A DNA stretch of 64,000 nucleotides from NCBI GenBank assembly GCA_013396635.1, contig WBMW01003830.1, positions 2,082,980 to 2,146,979 on the forward strand, in the 5' to 3' direction. Numbering within the stretch: the stretch's first letter is position 1; every line of letters begins with the position of its first letter. The notes beneath the pieces were generated by a model, which saw only the letters and a program-made list of their open reading frames with translations, did not search any database and had not been told where the DNA came from. Source of the stretch: Penelope pileata (lineage: Eukaryota; Chordata; Aves; Galliformes; Cracidae). Shown here one piece after another: positions 1-11,600 of the stretch. The translations under genes were made by a program, and so were the position numbers.

Positions 1-3000
1 AGTCTCACCCCTGAAGCATCGTTGGAGATAATTAGAGTGTAGGTACTCTAGCGTTCCCACTCAGGATGAAGCACACAAGTCGCAGCAGAGGCAAAGTGGT
101 TTCATGCAGCTCCCAGCAATCGGTGATTTAGTAGTTTCTCTTCATGTTAATTATTGTTGATTGAGTCCTGTGTGGAATGGTTCTTCTGACTTCCTAAACG
201 AACTGTGATCATGCTGGAGATGTTTCATCATTTGCTGCTGCCAAGTAGAAGCCGATACAAACAAATCTCAAAGCAATAGCAATGCTTCTTGTTTATAGGG
301 ATACTAAACACATCTGGGGGCATGTTTCACAGCTCCAGAAACCCCTCTGGTCAGGGAGCCAGCGTGATCTTCGTTAATGGTCCTTCCCTTTACATAGCAA
401 AGTAGTTGTGGGCAGGAGCTAGAGGGGATGGTGCCTGAACTGTGCTGGTGTGAGGGAGATGCTATGTTCTTCAGAAAAATAAGGTACTTAGCAGTTGGAA
501 ATTATGCCCACGCTCATCTCAGCCCTAATTATTGGGCTGCTGCAGTGGAGATGGCCCTCCCATAGCTGTGAGTCCAGTTGAACTAAGACTGTACATTGCT
601 GCCACAGCGAGCAGCACATCCCAGGCAAAACAGCGGTCTCCTCATGGAGTTTCAGGTCCTTAAAAAAAAGGAGGCATGAGAGCATTGGAGTACAATTGCA
701 ATAAACATATTTTTAATGCCAGTAGTATAAGTTAAAAATGGCTGAAACGTCTCATATTTCAACCTAAAGAAGATATAAAGCACATAAAAAAAAAAAATTC
801 AACTTAAGTAGACTTAAACATACAAAGTGCTGAGCAAAAGAAAGCAGATTTTATAAGCAAGTGTTTAAGGTGGCATCTGTGTACCTGAAATTGTCTTTCT
901 CACTTCCTTGTATCTTGCATATTTTTTTTCTTTTTGCTGCAGCTCTTGTAGTGTGACGAGTAAACAGTATAGGGCACAGCTGGAGTGTGGATTTGTGTAC
1001 TTTCAAGATTTTGGTTTATTTGTTGTGATCAGTAGCTTTAACCAGTTCCTCTAGATTAATAGACAAGTCTAGAGTAATGCAGGTGACACATATCAAAAAA
1101 GGAATCTCCAGGCAGGGGTTAAAAAACAAAACAAAAGTCAACGTTCACTTTATACACTTTCTATGTATAAAAGGCCAAAGATTAAACCAAATCTTCGTTT
1201 ACTGCTTATGCTTTTAGTAGTCATACACTTGGTCCTGACAACTGAAACAGAATGCTACCCTTAGGTTTTTAAGGGTTTTCTGTAGCCTGTGCTTCAGTAC
1301 GGAAAACCTGTAGTGCCTCCATTCGTGTTAAGTCTTGTCAGAATGTTTGCATAAGAAACCACAATTCTGAGGCCTAATCTCTTTGCTGGTGCTTCTTTAA
1401 AGCAGTTTAATGGCATCAGAAATTCACAGGAGGACTGCTCTGAAACCAAAGAAGGTATGGGGGGAGGACAGATGACAGGGCCTTTGGGTCAGGCTGTGAA
1501 TGGCAGTGGCTTTAGGCTGTTAGCCTGCCCTTGCATTCATTATTCTCTGGGTCAAGGTCTAAGATCTGAGATCTAAAAACCACTTAGAGACTCATGAAAA
1601 TCCTCTGCTAGAACTTCTGAAAATTTGATCATGTACTTGTAACTATCATTAAACCTGCGGGATTTAACAGTGTTTAAGGAAATTAGGCATTCGTATTTGA
1701 CTGAAAAGTCAATGAAAGTTCAGTGCACACTTCTACATTTTGTCCCAATAAAATTTAAAGCATGCCTGCATAAGAGCTGGACTTGCTCTTCACAGAAAAA
1801 GGTATTTAAGATTTCATTTTCTTCATTGCTACAACCAAAAGAAAACTGAAAATGAGAATCTTCTCAGACTGATTCCAAGCTATGGAAATAAAATACTCTT
1901 CACCAGCAACAATGCATGTTTCTTTAGAAAAAATTAAGCAGAGACAGAATAAATTGGTTTTGATCCAAAGCTAGTTTATTTTATTTGCATGCTGTGTAAT
2001 ACTTAATCCTCAAACTTTACTTTTTATTGACTTGTAAGCTTTTTAAAATGTGATAATAAGTTTACTCTCAGTTTCAAAATCAACTTCCAGCTTGGGTATC
2101 CCATATGTACATAGATATATATAGATAAAAATACAAAAAAACATTGCAAGCACACATCACCATTTACTGTACTGTTCAATTCTTCTATCATTCCCTTGTA
2201 AATCCTTTCAACTTTCCCAGATTTTTTTCTTCCACTTCGTGGTTCTTTTCAGTTTTCTCTTACTGCTTTTCCTCACGTAGCCTAAATGGAGCATTTCAAG
2301 AGCAGTTTCCTATTCCAAAGTTTTTCCTTCTGTTAAAGGATCATCCAGGAGGAAAAAAAAAATAAAAAATTAAAAAAGCAGCAGAAAAGAGAGTTAACAC
2401 TGAGTATACTGAAATTTAAACTGCATGCTTTAGAGGACAGGTTAACCCAAAGTTCAGATATGTTAGACTGTTTCATGCTCTTAGAAAATCTGGGGGCAAG
2501 GCAGGGGAGGGGAGATGAATGCTCAGGACAGAGGGTTGGCATTAGCTAGAATCAAAGGCAATGACTGAGTTGGAGTGAAGTTTCAAGTGACTAATCCAAA
2601 CACTCTTAATGACCTCTTGCTTACTTACTAATAATTCTTTCATCTCTTTTCATAATCTGAAGATCAAGGCTATTATTTTTTCTTACTGTGCAAAGAAAGA
2701 TTTCCCCTGATACAGCTGCCCTTCACCTTGACAGAATTCATCTACCTCATTTTTCAGTTTCTTTCATTATAAGGGGAATCTTAGACCCCTGAATCTGACC
2801 CTCACCTTTAGGACAATCATGAAGAACAGGTCAGGGAAGATGAATCATTGCAATTGTTCTTTTCAGGTGTTGGCTGCTATTTTTTGTCCATTTGTCAAGA
2901 TCTTTGTTGCTGCTTGTCTGCAGTCAAAGGCTGCCCGTCACTACTTGTTGTGGTACGGAGGGCAAACGTCTCCTTTGGGCCTTGCCTTACCCAGCCACCA

Positions 3001-4149
3001 ACATTTTCACAACAGCCTGAGAACTACCATCTTCCTCCCCACATGCTGCAGCAGCATGTGCGTGGCCAACTCAATTTCACCCTACTGGAAATGCCACTCT
3101 ACTATCCACACCAAAGCACTGCAAGCATGTAAACATATACACAAGGGTTTGTAGCTGTGTAAATGTTTGGAGGAGTTGATATGATGACCGTACACAAACA
3201 CATCAGTAAGCAGAACTATGTAAGAAATGGGGGAAAGGCAAACTAGATGTGGTGGGGGAGGGAGGGAAATGGTCTGAACAAAACAAGAAGCTGCCAACTT
3301 CAGCAGAACCTGACAGCAGCTTTGCTTGAGGACATAAATGTTCCTCCTTTTACGCACAATGAGGCAGGAACATCTACGTGGAAGTTCAGTCCTGCTCCTG
3401 CTGAATTTCTGTTACTATACAGAGAAAGGGGATGTAAGGCTTAGCTCCACAAATGTCACTCTTCTGAAAGTTAAGCTTGTGTGAATAAAGTTCAAGGCAA
3501 ATGAACACTTTCAAGTTTTCCTTATTGGAAACAGCTGTATAAAGGGAGGGATGCAACTGGAGGACTGTTCTGGGATCTTTGAACAGGAACACAAGGCAGG
3601 ACAGGTACGTATGACATAATGGTAGCCTTATGCTTTGCACTTTCCTGTGAATGCATACCAGATTAAGGACGGTAAAAAGTAAGAATTTTCAGTAAATGGG
3701 ACTTTGAAGTCTGGGTTTTGATTCCTGCTGCTGTTGCAGGGTGCTGTGTGACCTTTGGCAAGTTACTTAGCCCTAGCCTTTTGGTGTTTGATCTTTCCTG
3801 TTCTGGGCCATGGGAGGAGCTGAAAGAATGGATTATTAAGGATTAGGTGGTGGCATTCTACTCTGAGGTGAATGCTACACAGGTAACAGCAGCAGCAGAT
3901 GGCTCTGAGGCCATGCACAATGCAGTTACACAAACTGCTTGAGCAGACAGCATTCGAGAGCAATTCTGCCAGCTTTAGCTAGTCTGGGCTTGGAACAGAG
4001 AGCATTTGTGCTCTGCAGCTAACAGCCTGGAGCTGTTCTGTTCCTGTGAAGCAAAGATATCTATGGGTGAATATAAAGCAACTTTACAAAGGTACCTCGA
4101 GGCAAGGATGTCAAAGCATTGAAGTCTGTTGAGATCTGAAGCCCTTTTC

Positions 4150-4292
4150 ACAGAATCATAGAATGGTTCAGGTTGGAAGGGACCTTGGAGATCGTCCTTG
4201 CTATGGGCAAGGACACCTCCCACTAGACCAGGTTGCCCAAAGCCCCATCCAGCCTGGCCTTGAATAATTCCAGGGAGGGGGCATCCATCTTT
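4150..4292 (-). mobile_element. CR1 LINE 3'-end fragment, antisense
   Basis: The + strand reads AGAATCATAGAATGGTTCAG, then a GTTGGAAGGGACCTTGGAGA-like stretch and GCCCCATCCAGCCTGGCCTT. This is the reverse complement of a typical avian CR1 3' end. About 140 bp remain; the 5' part is missing, as is usual for 5'-truncated insertions. It lies in an ARHGAP22 intron. Confidence 0.9.
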
Positions 4293-6419
4293 TGGTGGTG
4301 AGCAGTAACAGAACAGGACTGTTAATCTTTCTAGGCCATCACAGGTTACTGTATGCACTTGCATGGTCGCCATTGTTGTTTCCTAGTCCTGAAGTTGTTC
4401 ACTGTTCCTATACATCTGCAGGGAAGCAAGTAGTGCTGCTGGCTTGTTTAATGGATACAGGTGAAACGCAGCACATCTGACATGCTGCAAGTCTGTGGTA
4501 GGTTAATGCCAAAGCTGTTGGACTGCTCACCGCCAAAGTTAAACCCCCTGCTTCTTCCACATACATCAAGGTGCTTGCACACTGTGTTTGCAGACAGTTT
4601 TATTTTCCTCTGGTGTGGAGCTGCAGGTACCCCTGAGAAGGACTGGGAAGTCTGCCCCTGGTAATCCTGAGCTGATCAGAGCTGGTCTCTGGGGGCCAGT
4701 CTTGTTTGTATGGGGGCTTGAGTAAAGGTGAGTGAAAAATTCTGTTCAAAGGAATGGAAAGCCCTCATCTGTGTTTAAAATCATTAACAGATTGTTCCTC
4801 ACATCGTGGTGCAAAGGAGTCAGAGCCCTGTTTGATTTGTGGAGCAGCAGTGCTTTTGTGTTTCAAGGCTGGAGGCTCACAGCTGCTCTGTGTGGGCCAC
4901 GGCTCCCCTTGGGGCCGTGCAGTGCCTGACTGCAAGCTTCTTGTCGCTATGATGGGCAAAACTAAAATTTCATATTCAAATGTTTCTAGGCAGAGGAGTT
5001 TAAAATCTGCTTCCACTTCCTAAAGACGAACATGTTTGAATCCATACAGTGTTTGTGTTGCCAATTCAAATCTGAAACCCCTCTTTTGCCTTTGGGCTCA
5101 GAAAAGAAAGCGTTTATGAATTTCTAGGATCTCTAGGATTTCTATTCTATTTCTGAATTTCTAAAGAAGGTGTAGGGAAAGGGAAGTATGCTTGTTTTAA
5201 GAAGGTCTAAATATTTGGGTTTAGCTGTTTCTCATTCTTGTGACTACTAAGACTCAAAATCAGTCACTTTCTACAGCAACATAGAGAGACGCCTGAACTC
5301 TGCGCTTTAGGAAACTCTAATTCTGCTCATAGCCTTGGTGGTGTCATGAAAGGAGCCCGCAGTGTGTGGAAAGGAACAAGATTACAAAGTCATAAAAGAA
5401 AAATTATTTCTAGGTGGGTCTGCTTGCTCTGCTACTGCTTATTCATCTCGTGCTAACATATGAGTCTTTATCTAAGAAGCAATTATGAAGTTCTGGTTTG
5501 TGCACTAATGTCTTAGCATGGAGTTGTATTTATCTGCTTGTACTCTTGGGACTGGCCACTGCTGACTCTCCCACAGGCAGCTTATAGGATCTTGACCTTG
5601 CTCCTATTTAAAGTTCAGTGGGAGAAAGCTAACCACAGAGGAACTGTATGTGTAGTTTTTGGCAGAGTTTCGAGCCTAGGTTCTGCAGCGTGCACAGGAA
5701 TCTTTTTTTTCCCATCTTGCTTTTATTTTTTGCAGACTCTAATAGAAATGCAAATATTTTTCCCTAAATTCTTACATGAAAAAGGCTAAAGAAGATTTAG
5801 AAGGCAGCTGGCTGGTCCAGAATAACTTTTTTAGGGGCAGCAGAGCTGGAGTCAGGTCCATGTGATACAGTGATTCAGGGGGAAGATGCTGAGACACCAC
5901 TTCTGCAGAAGTTCAGTCGGACAGAGTCTTCATCTTCCTCTGCTTATTATATGCTTAATATGGCAATCTTTGCATGTGTTACTTCAGCTGTTCTCATTAG
6001 ATTTATGGCATGTAATTAATTCTGAACTAAGACTTATCTTCTTGTCCTTTGTGGTTTAGTTGAGCAAGACCTCCCTTTAAATTTAAGAACAGGATCTGTA
6101 TTTTATCTTGACCAAGCTCAGTTGTTTGCTGGTAGTATGGCCCATACAGAACGTGCTTATGAATGCATGGATGCTTTAATATACTACAGTAGAGCTCAAC
6201 AGCCCATTTTCCAATGCCAGGATATATCCAAGTGTTGGGCTTGGCAATGCAAAGACATGGTAACCTATCAGAGCCTGGCAGAGGGCCAAAGCAAAAATGC
6301 AGATCCAGACTGCCTACTGCTTTTAAGGCTGGGGTGCATACTGGAGCTGGAACACAGCCTGGTGTTTGGTGCCTACCTCTTGCAGCTATCCTCCTGTGTG
6401 TGTCTTAAGGTGCAGTTGT

Positions 6420-6908
6420 GGGTACCACAATTTAAGGAAGATATAGAACTGTTAGAGAGTGCCCAAAGGATGGCTGCAAAGATGGTGAAGTGTCTAGAGG
6501 GAAAGGTCTATGAGGAGCAGCTGAGGTCCCTTGGTTTGTTCGTCCCTGAGCAGAGGAGGCTGAGGGGAGGCCTCATGGCGGCCTACAGCTTCCTCACGAG
6601 GGGAGCAGAGTGGCAGCGCTGAGCTCTGCTCTCTGGTGACAGCGACAGGACCGGAGGGAACGGCATGGAACTGTGTCAGGGGAGGGTCAGGCTGGGGATT
6701 AGGAAAAGGTTCTTCACCAGAGGGTGGTGGGCATGGAACAGGCTCCCCAGGGCAGTGGTCGCAGCTCCAAGCTGCCGGAGTTCAAGAAGTGTTTGGACAA
6801 TGCTCTCAGGCATAGGGTTTGAATGTTGGGTGGTGCTGTGTGCAGCTGTGTTGGACTTGATGATCCTCGCGGGTCCCTTCCTACTTGGGATGTTCTGTGA
6901 TTCTATGA
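6420..6908 (+). mobile_element. CR1 LINE fragment, sense, end of ORF2 and 3' UTR
   Basis: Sense CR1 sequence covers the end of the reverse-transcriptase ORF (translated pieces like LLESAQRMAAKMVKCLEGKV and LGLFVPEQRRLRGGLMAAYS) through the 3' terminus GTTCTGTGATTCTATGAA. It is broken by stops and is non-functional. The last 66 bp of it fall in the duplicated assembly segment. Confidence 0.9.
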
Positions 6909-7263
6909 ATATGCATAATTCATTAAATTCAGAATGGGAGACTGTCTGGGAGGATGCTCTAAGGAAGGAATCAGAATTTGGATATACGTGGGGAAAAAAG
7001 GTCCTGGCTTTTGTTTCTTAAGCTGCATGCCTAGTCCCAGGTGGCCGGTCATNCAGCTGTGTTGGACTTGATGATCCTCGCGGGTCCCTTCCTACTTGGG
7101 ATGTTCTGTGATTCTATGAATATGCATAATTCATTAAATTCAGAATGGGAGACTGTCTGGGAGGATGCTCTAAGGAAGGAATCAGAATTTGGATATACGT
7201 GGGGAAAAAAGGTCCTGGCTTTTGTTTCTTAAGCTGCATGCCTAGTCCCAGGTGGCCGGTCAT
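6843..7263. repeat. Exact 210-bp direct duplication around a single N (assembly seam)
   Basis: Bases 6843-7052 and 7054-7263 are the same 210-bp sequence, including unique non-repeat DNA, and are separated by one N at 7053. An overlap between two contigs left unmerged explains this best. Confidence 0.9.
7054..7119 (+). mobile_element. Second copy of the CR1 3' end inside the duplicated segment
   Basis: This is an exact repeat of the CR1 3' end at 6843-6908, located just after the single N at 7053. It is almost certainly the same insertion represented twice in the assembly rather than a second insertion. Confidence 0.85.
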
Positions 7264-8522
7264 CACTTCTTCAATGAAAGGCTGCCTTAGTTTCCTTTCT
7301 TCACTGAGTTGCCACAAAATCCTTTCTGCCACATCTCACGCTACTCTTTTGGCTTTGCAAATCGGAGCATGGTCTATGGGTGTTTCTAGGCCAGGAAACA
7401 ATTATTAGTGAGAAAAAACACTTCCATGGCTTGCAAGCAACTTCCAGCTTGCTCCTTTCCACCAGATTAGTGAGGATTTAGAAGGCACAAGTTCTGTATA
7501 AATCAGTTTTGCAGAAACCACCATGTGCTGCTCTTATCTCTGGATCCCATGGACAGGCAGCTTTGGCTGCTCAGTGCAGACTGGCAGCTTCAGCTTGCTG
7601 CGAGGTCCTGGAAGCTGCGTAAGCTGGAGATGGCAGCAGCACAGCAGCTGAGATGTCTCCATGGCAAAGCCAAAGGCGGTTTCCATGGTGACAGTGAAGC
7701 CCCAGGCTGCTGGTGATGCAGCTGCTGCGTTGGACAGGATCAGCATCCTCTTTATATACAGGCTGCTCCAATGAAGCTGTTATGTGCTTGTGTGGCTTCA
7801 TTAAGTTGTATCCAACTCTGGGATGTAAAATGAGGGGTTGAAGGGAAGTTTTAAACTGACTAAGTAAGTTCTGAGCTAAAAAGAAAGGTAAAAGTGTTTT
7901 AAGTATTAGAGCATCCTCAAAAGACAGATGTATAGAATTGCTTGAGCACACCCTGTATTCCAGTTAGTACTTTCTGTGATATTGCACACCAGTGTTAATG
8001 GTTCCTGAAGTTCTTATTTCAAGTGAGAGAGTCAGATTTGTATTCGCAAGTCCTAATTCCTCTTCCAAAACATTGCTTCTGGATTGGATGGGTCTCTTTC
8101 TAAATTGAGTCTTAGAAATTCCCAGGGACTTGAGGAAAGCAGATGATCTTGCAGCTTCTGCATCTCAGACACTGAATTGTCCTATGATTCCTTTGGCCCC
8201 TCCTTTTTGATCTCTCAACACCTCAGCATAGATATATGGAATTCATTTGGAGCTCCTTCTGCTTGTGATTTCCCTTTGTTTACTGCTGGGACAGCAGGCA
8301 CAGTATCTCCAAGTTCCCTCAGTGGAAATGCACATTTTTTACTTCATCTTTCAAGTCTTATCAACCTGCTTTCTGGGTTCTACAGCATATGGGTAGGAAT
8401 CGTAAAACTGTTCAATTCAAATAATCATTTGATCATTTTGACTGAGAATTTTAGTGGCTTTAAACATTATTTTCTCTCTTCTGAGCTAGAAGCTAAAAGA
8501 GGTTTAATGTTTTGTCTTTCAG

Positions 8523-8651
8523 GTGGTGCGGGAGACCGGGAAAAGGTGCCTGTCAATCATGAAGCTTTCCTGCTCATGGCTAATTCCCAGAATGAAATGG
8601 AAGATTGGGTGAAAGCCATCCGACGGGTTATATGGGCTCCATTTGGTGGAG
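8523..8651 (+). CDS. ARHGAP22: ARHGAP22 coding exon: C-terminal part of the PH domain
   Basis: The exon is 129 bp, with a pyrimidine-rich tract and AG at 8521-8522. It begins with the last two bases of a split codon and ends with the first base of a Gly codon. It encodes GAGDREKVPVN...FLLMANSQNEMEDWVKAIRRVIWAPFGG. The EMEDWVKAIRRVIW stretch is the closing alpha helix of a PH domain, with its hallmark Trp (visible residue 28). The PH domain normally directs membrane or phosphoinositide association. The donor is GAG|GTATTG, weak at +4/+5. The exon carrying the PH beta strands was not found in 1-8522, so the domain is incomplete within the window. Confidence 0.93.
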
Positions 8652-11600
8652 GTATTGCAAATAGCTCACATGCACATAAATTAAAACATTTGCCTCAAGG
8701 TAAAACATATTCTTGTGATACTAGGATACGTGTAACACTGTAAAATCACTGAGATGCCTAGATAAGCTCTTGATTGTCTGAAGTGTTTTACAGCATGAAG
8801 ATTGGGCTAGGCTTTTTTGCCAGGGGATGGGAGGGAATGGAAGGGGAGGTCACATCCGCCCTGTATAACTGACTCACAGTCAGGAACGGGTGGTGATAAC
8901 AACAGCAGCACTATTGTCAGTGCTCAGTTTCTTACAGCTGATAACTCTGTTCGGTGGATCTTTCTTACCCTTCTGGATGTAGAGGAGCCTAGGAAAGAAC
9001 AGGGTCAAGTTGAGAGAACACTTGTAAAGCATACTGTTATTGACAATCCCTGTATTTAAAATCAACAACAACAATAAAAATCCAGAGTGAATATTGATAC
9101 TGTACTGCAATCTTCAAATTCTGAAGTCATTAAATTAGATGGGTGTTTTTGCACTGTGGTATGGAATGAATTCACAGATGTTCACAGATGTTTTCTGCTG
9201 GGATCAGTGTTGGTTTCAGCAGCACTTTGAAGTGGCTTCTGTGCCACTGATGGGAGTGCATGCAGATAGTGATATCACATGGAGATAGTGACATAGACGT
9301 CTTTTAAAAGGTACAGATAAAAAGTACCAGATAAGAGTTAGGTAATACAGTTAGTTTTGTTGAAATTAAATTACTAGTTTTCCTGAATCTAACGTAAAAA
9401 AGTGACCATGATGCAATTGAAAGAGGCTGAAGCATCACAAGGTCACTAAGAGGACCCAGTGTTTGTTAGTAACTTTTTTCTTTCATTTTTATTTTGCTTT
9501 TAAATGACTCTTCTGACTTTGACTCTGTGTAGCAGCAGCATTCGTTATGTCTGGCAAAGATATAATCTCTAGTGATGATGTAATTTTTTCCTAGACCTTT
9601 CATAGCTGAAAGAGTGAATATACAAAGGGCAGTTTGTACCTGATTCTGAGAGGTCCCATGAAATGCTGTTGTGCCCCTGGGCAGTACAAGCTCTTTTCGT
9701 TAGTAGAAACTGATCCGCCATGATATTTCCTCAAACATGACTATATGAGTATTTTGCTTTCTTTCTGAAGTCCAGTCCACAGTGAAGAGTCTTCTACTTA
9801 CTGAGCTCAGTGCAAATCCCTGAAGGTCCTCCAACGGAAGTCTCAGAATCTGAGTTGGTGTTTCTGTGGCCACTTATAGTGGACCTTATTGTGTGTATTT
9901 TGCAGCTTTGTTACGGATATCAAATAAATGCTGTGAGGAAAAAGGAGACATTTGGTCATGGCAAACAATATACTTTCTAGCAACAGACTCTTTTAGGGCA
10001 TGATGTTTCCAGTGCTATTGGTATCTTGCAAATTTATTTATTTATTTATGTCAGTATTCATGTTTTGTCAGTCTCTTGGAATAGTTGCAGAGCAAAGATC
10101 TTGAAGTATAAAAGTAATAAATAATTAACAATTCTGACACTTTAAAGACAAAACCATGGTAATGGCATAAAAGCAGGGATGGATTTATTTTTCATTTTAA
10201 TTTCTTTATGGGGGCAGTATTGTCCTAATTAGTCTGCTCTCTTTCTCTACCTCTAAATTTATCTTCAGTTGTAAAGAGTAAAATTTTTATTTCCCATGAA
10301 ATTAGGTCAGATACACTTAGATTTGAGTTACTGAAGTCTGTGAAATATCAAAAACATAGAATGCCGGAATCATGAGAATGTGGGAGCAGGGTGACATTGA
10401 GGGAATACAACAGCTACTGTTTGTTTTCAGATGCTGCAGATTTGATCCAATTCCAGTTGATGTCAATGTAAAGGCTGCTACTGATGTTGGTGAGAGCTGG
10501 TTTAAGCTGCCCTATAGAAGCGAAGCACAGTTGGAAAGAACGGCAATTGTATATTGAGTTTTTTCCCTTTATCTGTGGATCAAAACTACCCAAGAACATG
10601 AGTGGTCAGCCTGGCCTGAGCTCTCTGCCCTGCTACTCAAATTCACCAGCCTCAAGCTAGCTTGGCTATGTCTGCTCTGCTCTGTGATCAATGCTACATG
10701 AGCAGATTCTTATCCTATGGTTTCAGCACTCCTCTGAGCTGACTGTATGCTATCTGCTGTCAGCAAAGGACTTTTCCCACATTTAAACCATGTGTTGCCA
10801 CCACATTTCTGCTGATACTAGTGGTTGTGCAGCTGTGCAGGGGGAGGTGACTTGGGAGAAAAAAAGGTAGGGGTGAATTAGTTTTGAGGTGAATTGGCTC
10901 CCTTGCCCAGCTATCCAGACAGGAGTAGCAGTTCTAGCACAATGAGGGCAGTGGGGTGTAGGAGGGCATGTTTGTTCATTCTGGCTGAAGCCCACACTTA
11001 AATTGGCTTAAATAAAGTCATGGAACTGCATCCTCAGTCTTTCTTCTCTTCACAAAGAATTTATAGGAATGCCAATAACTGGAAAATAGCTCAAACCTCC
11101 AAACCATTGTTTCTAAATGGTTTTAGTCAGTTTAGGAAAATGATCAAAACTATTCCTCCTCCATCAGAATAAGAGCAGGACAACTTCTCTGTGAGTGAAA
11201 TCCCAGCCTAGCTCAACTGTGGGAGGACTGTAAACATAGCTGTCTCTGTTTTAATTGAATAATTTGAACTCTGCTTTGCTACCACTGCTGATTTGAGAGC
11301 CAAGTCTTATCTATCGACGCTTTTTAATATATGACGCTAAAGGAATTGGGGTGAGGAATTATAAAGCAGGCTTCGTTATTAATATGTAAATATCTAGGTC
11401 TGGAGAGGGTTGATATGGTGTAAAAATGAACCATGCAAAGATAAAAGGAGAGGCTTAGCCACACTTTAATCTTTGCAGATGTATTGAAGAAACATATAAA
11501 TCAAAAGGGTTGGAGGTGTCTTCTTATGTGTTGATGTGGACGCATGAACTATGTTTAAAGGTGAACAGCAAAGACTTTTTTAAAATAAAACAGAAAGCCC

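Larger units (their letters stand above)
1..8522 (+). other. ARHGAP22 upstream intron (partial)
   Basis: No convincing exon was found. The PH-domain exon preceding 8523 (which would encode a WFVL-type strand) was not seen, so it probably lies left of the window. The stretch is mostly unique, AT-rich sequence with short CR1 pieces (4150-4292, 6420-6908), a duplicated segment around an N at 7053, and a GC-richer patch at about 7510-7750. Confidence 0.7.

Noticed and set aside
3975..4373. 132-codon minus-strand open frame
   Set aside because: It runs through a CR1 3' end and has no recognised domain or splice context.
6122..6622. 166-codon open frame on the + strand
   Set aside because: Its second half is CR1 ORF2; the first half shows no domain and is intronic.
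8177..8522. In-frame open sequence upstream of the 8523 exon with its own ATG
   Set aside because: It precedes a good pyrimidine tract and AG acceptor and does not resemble the PH-domain N-terminus, so it is intron read-through.
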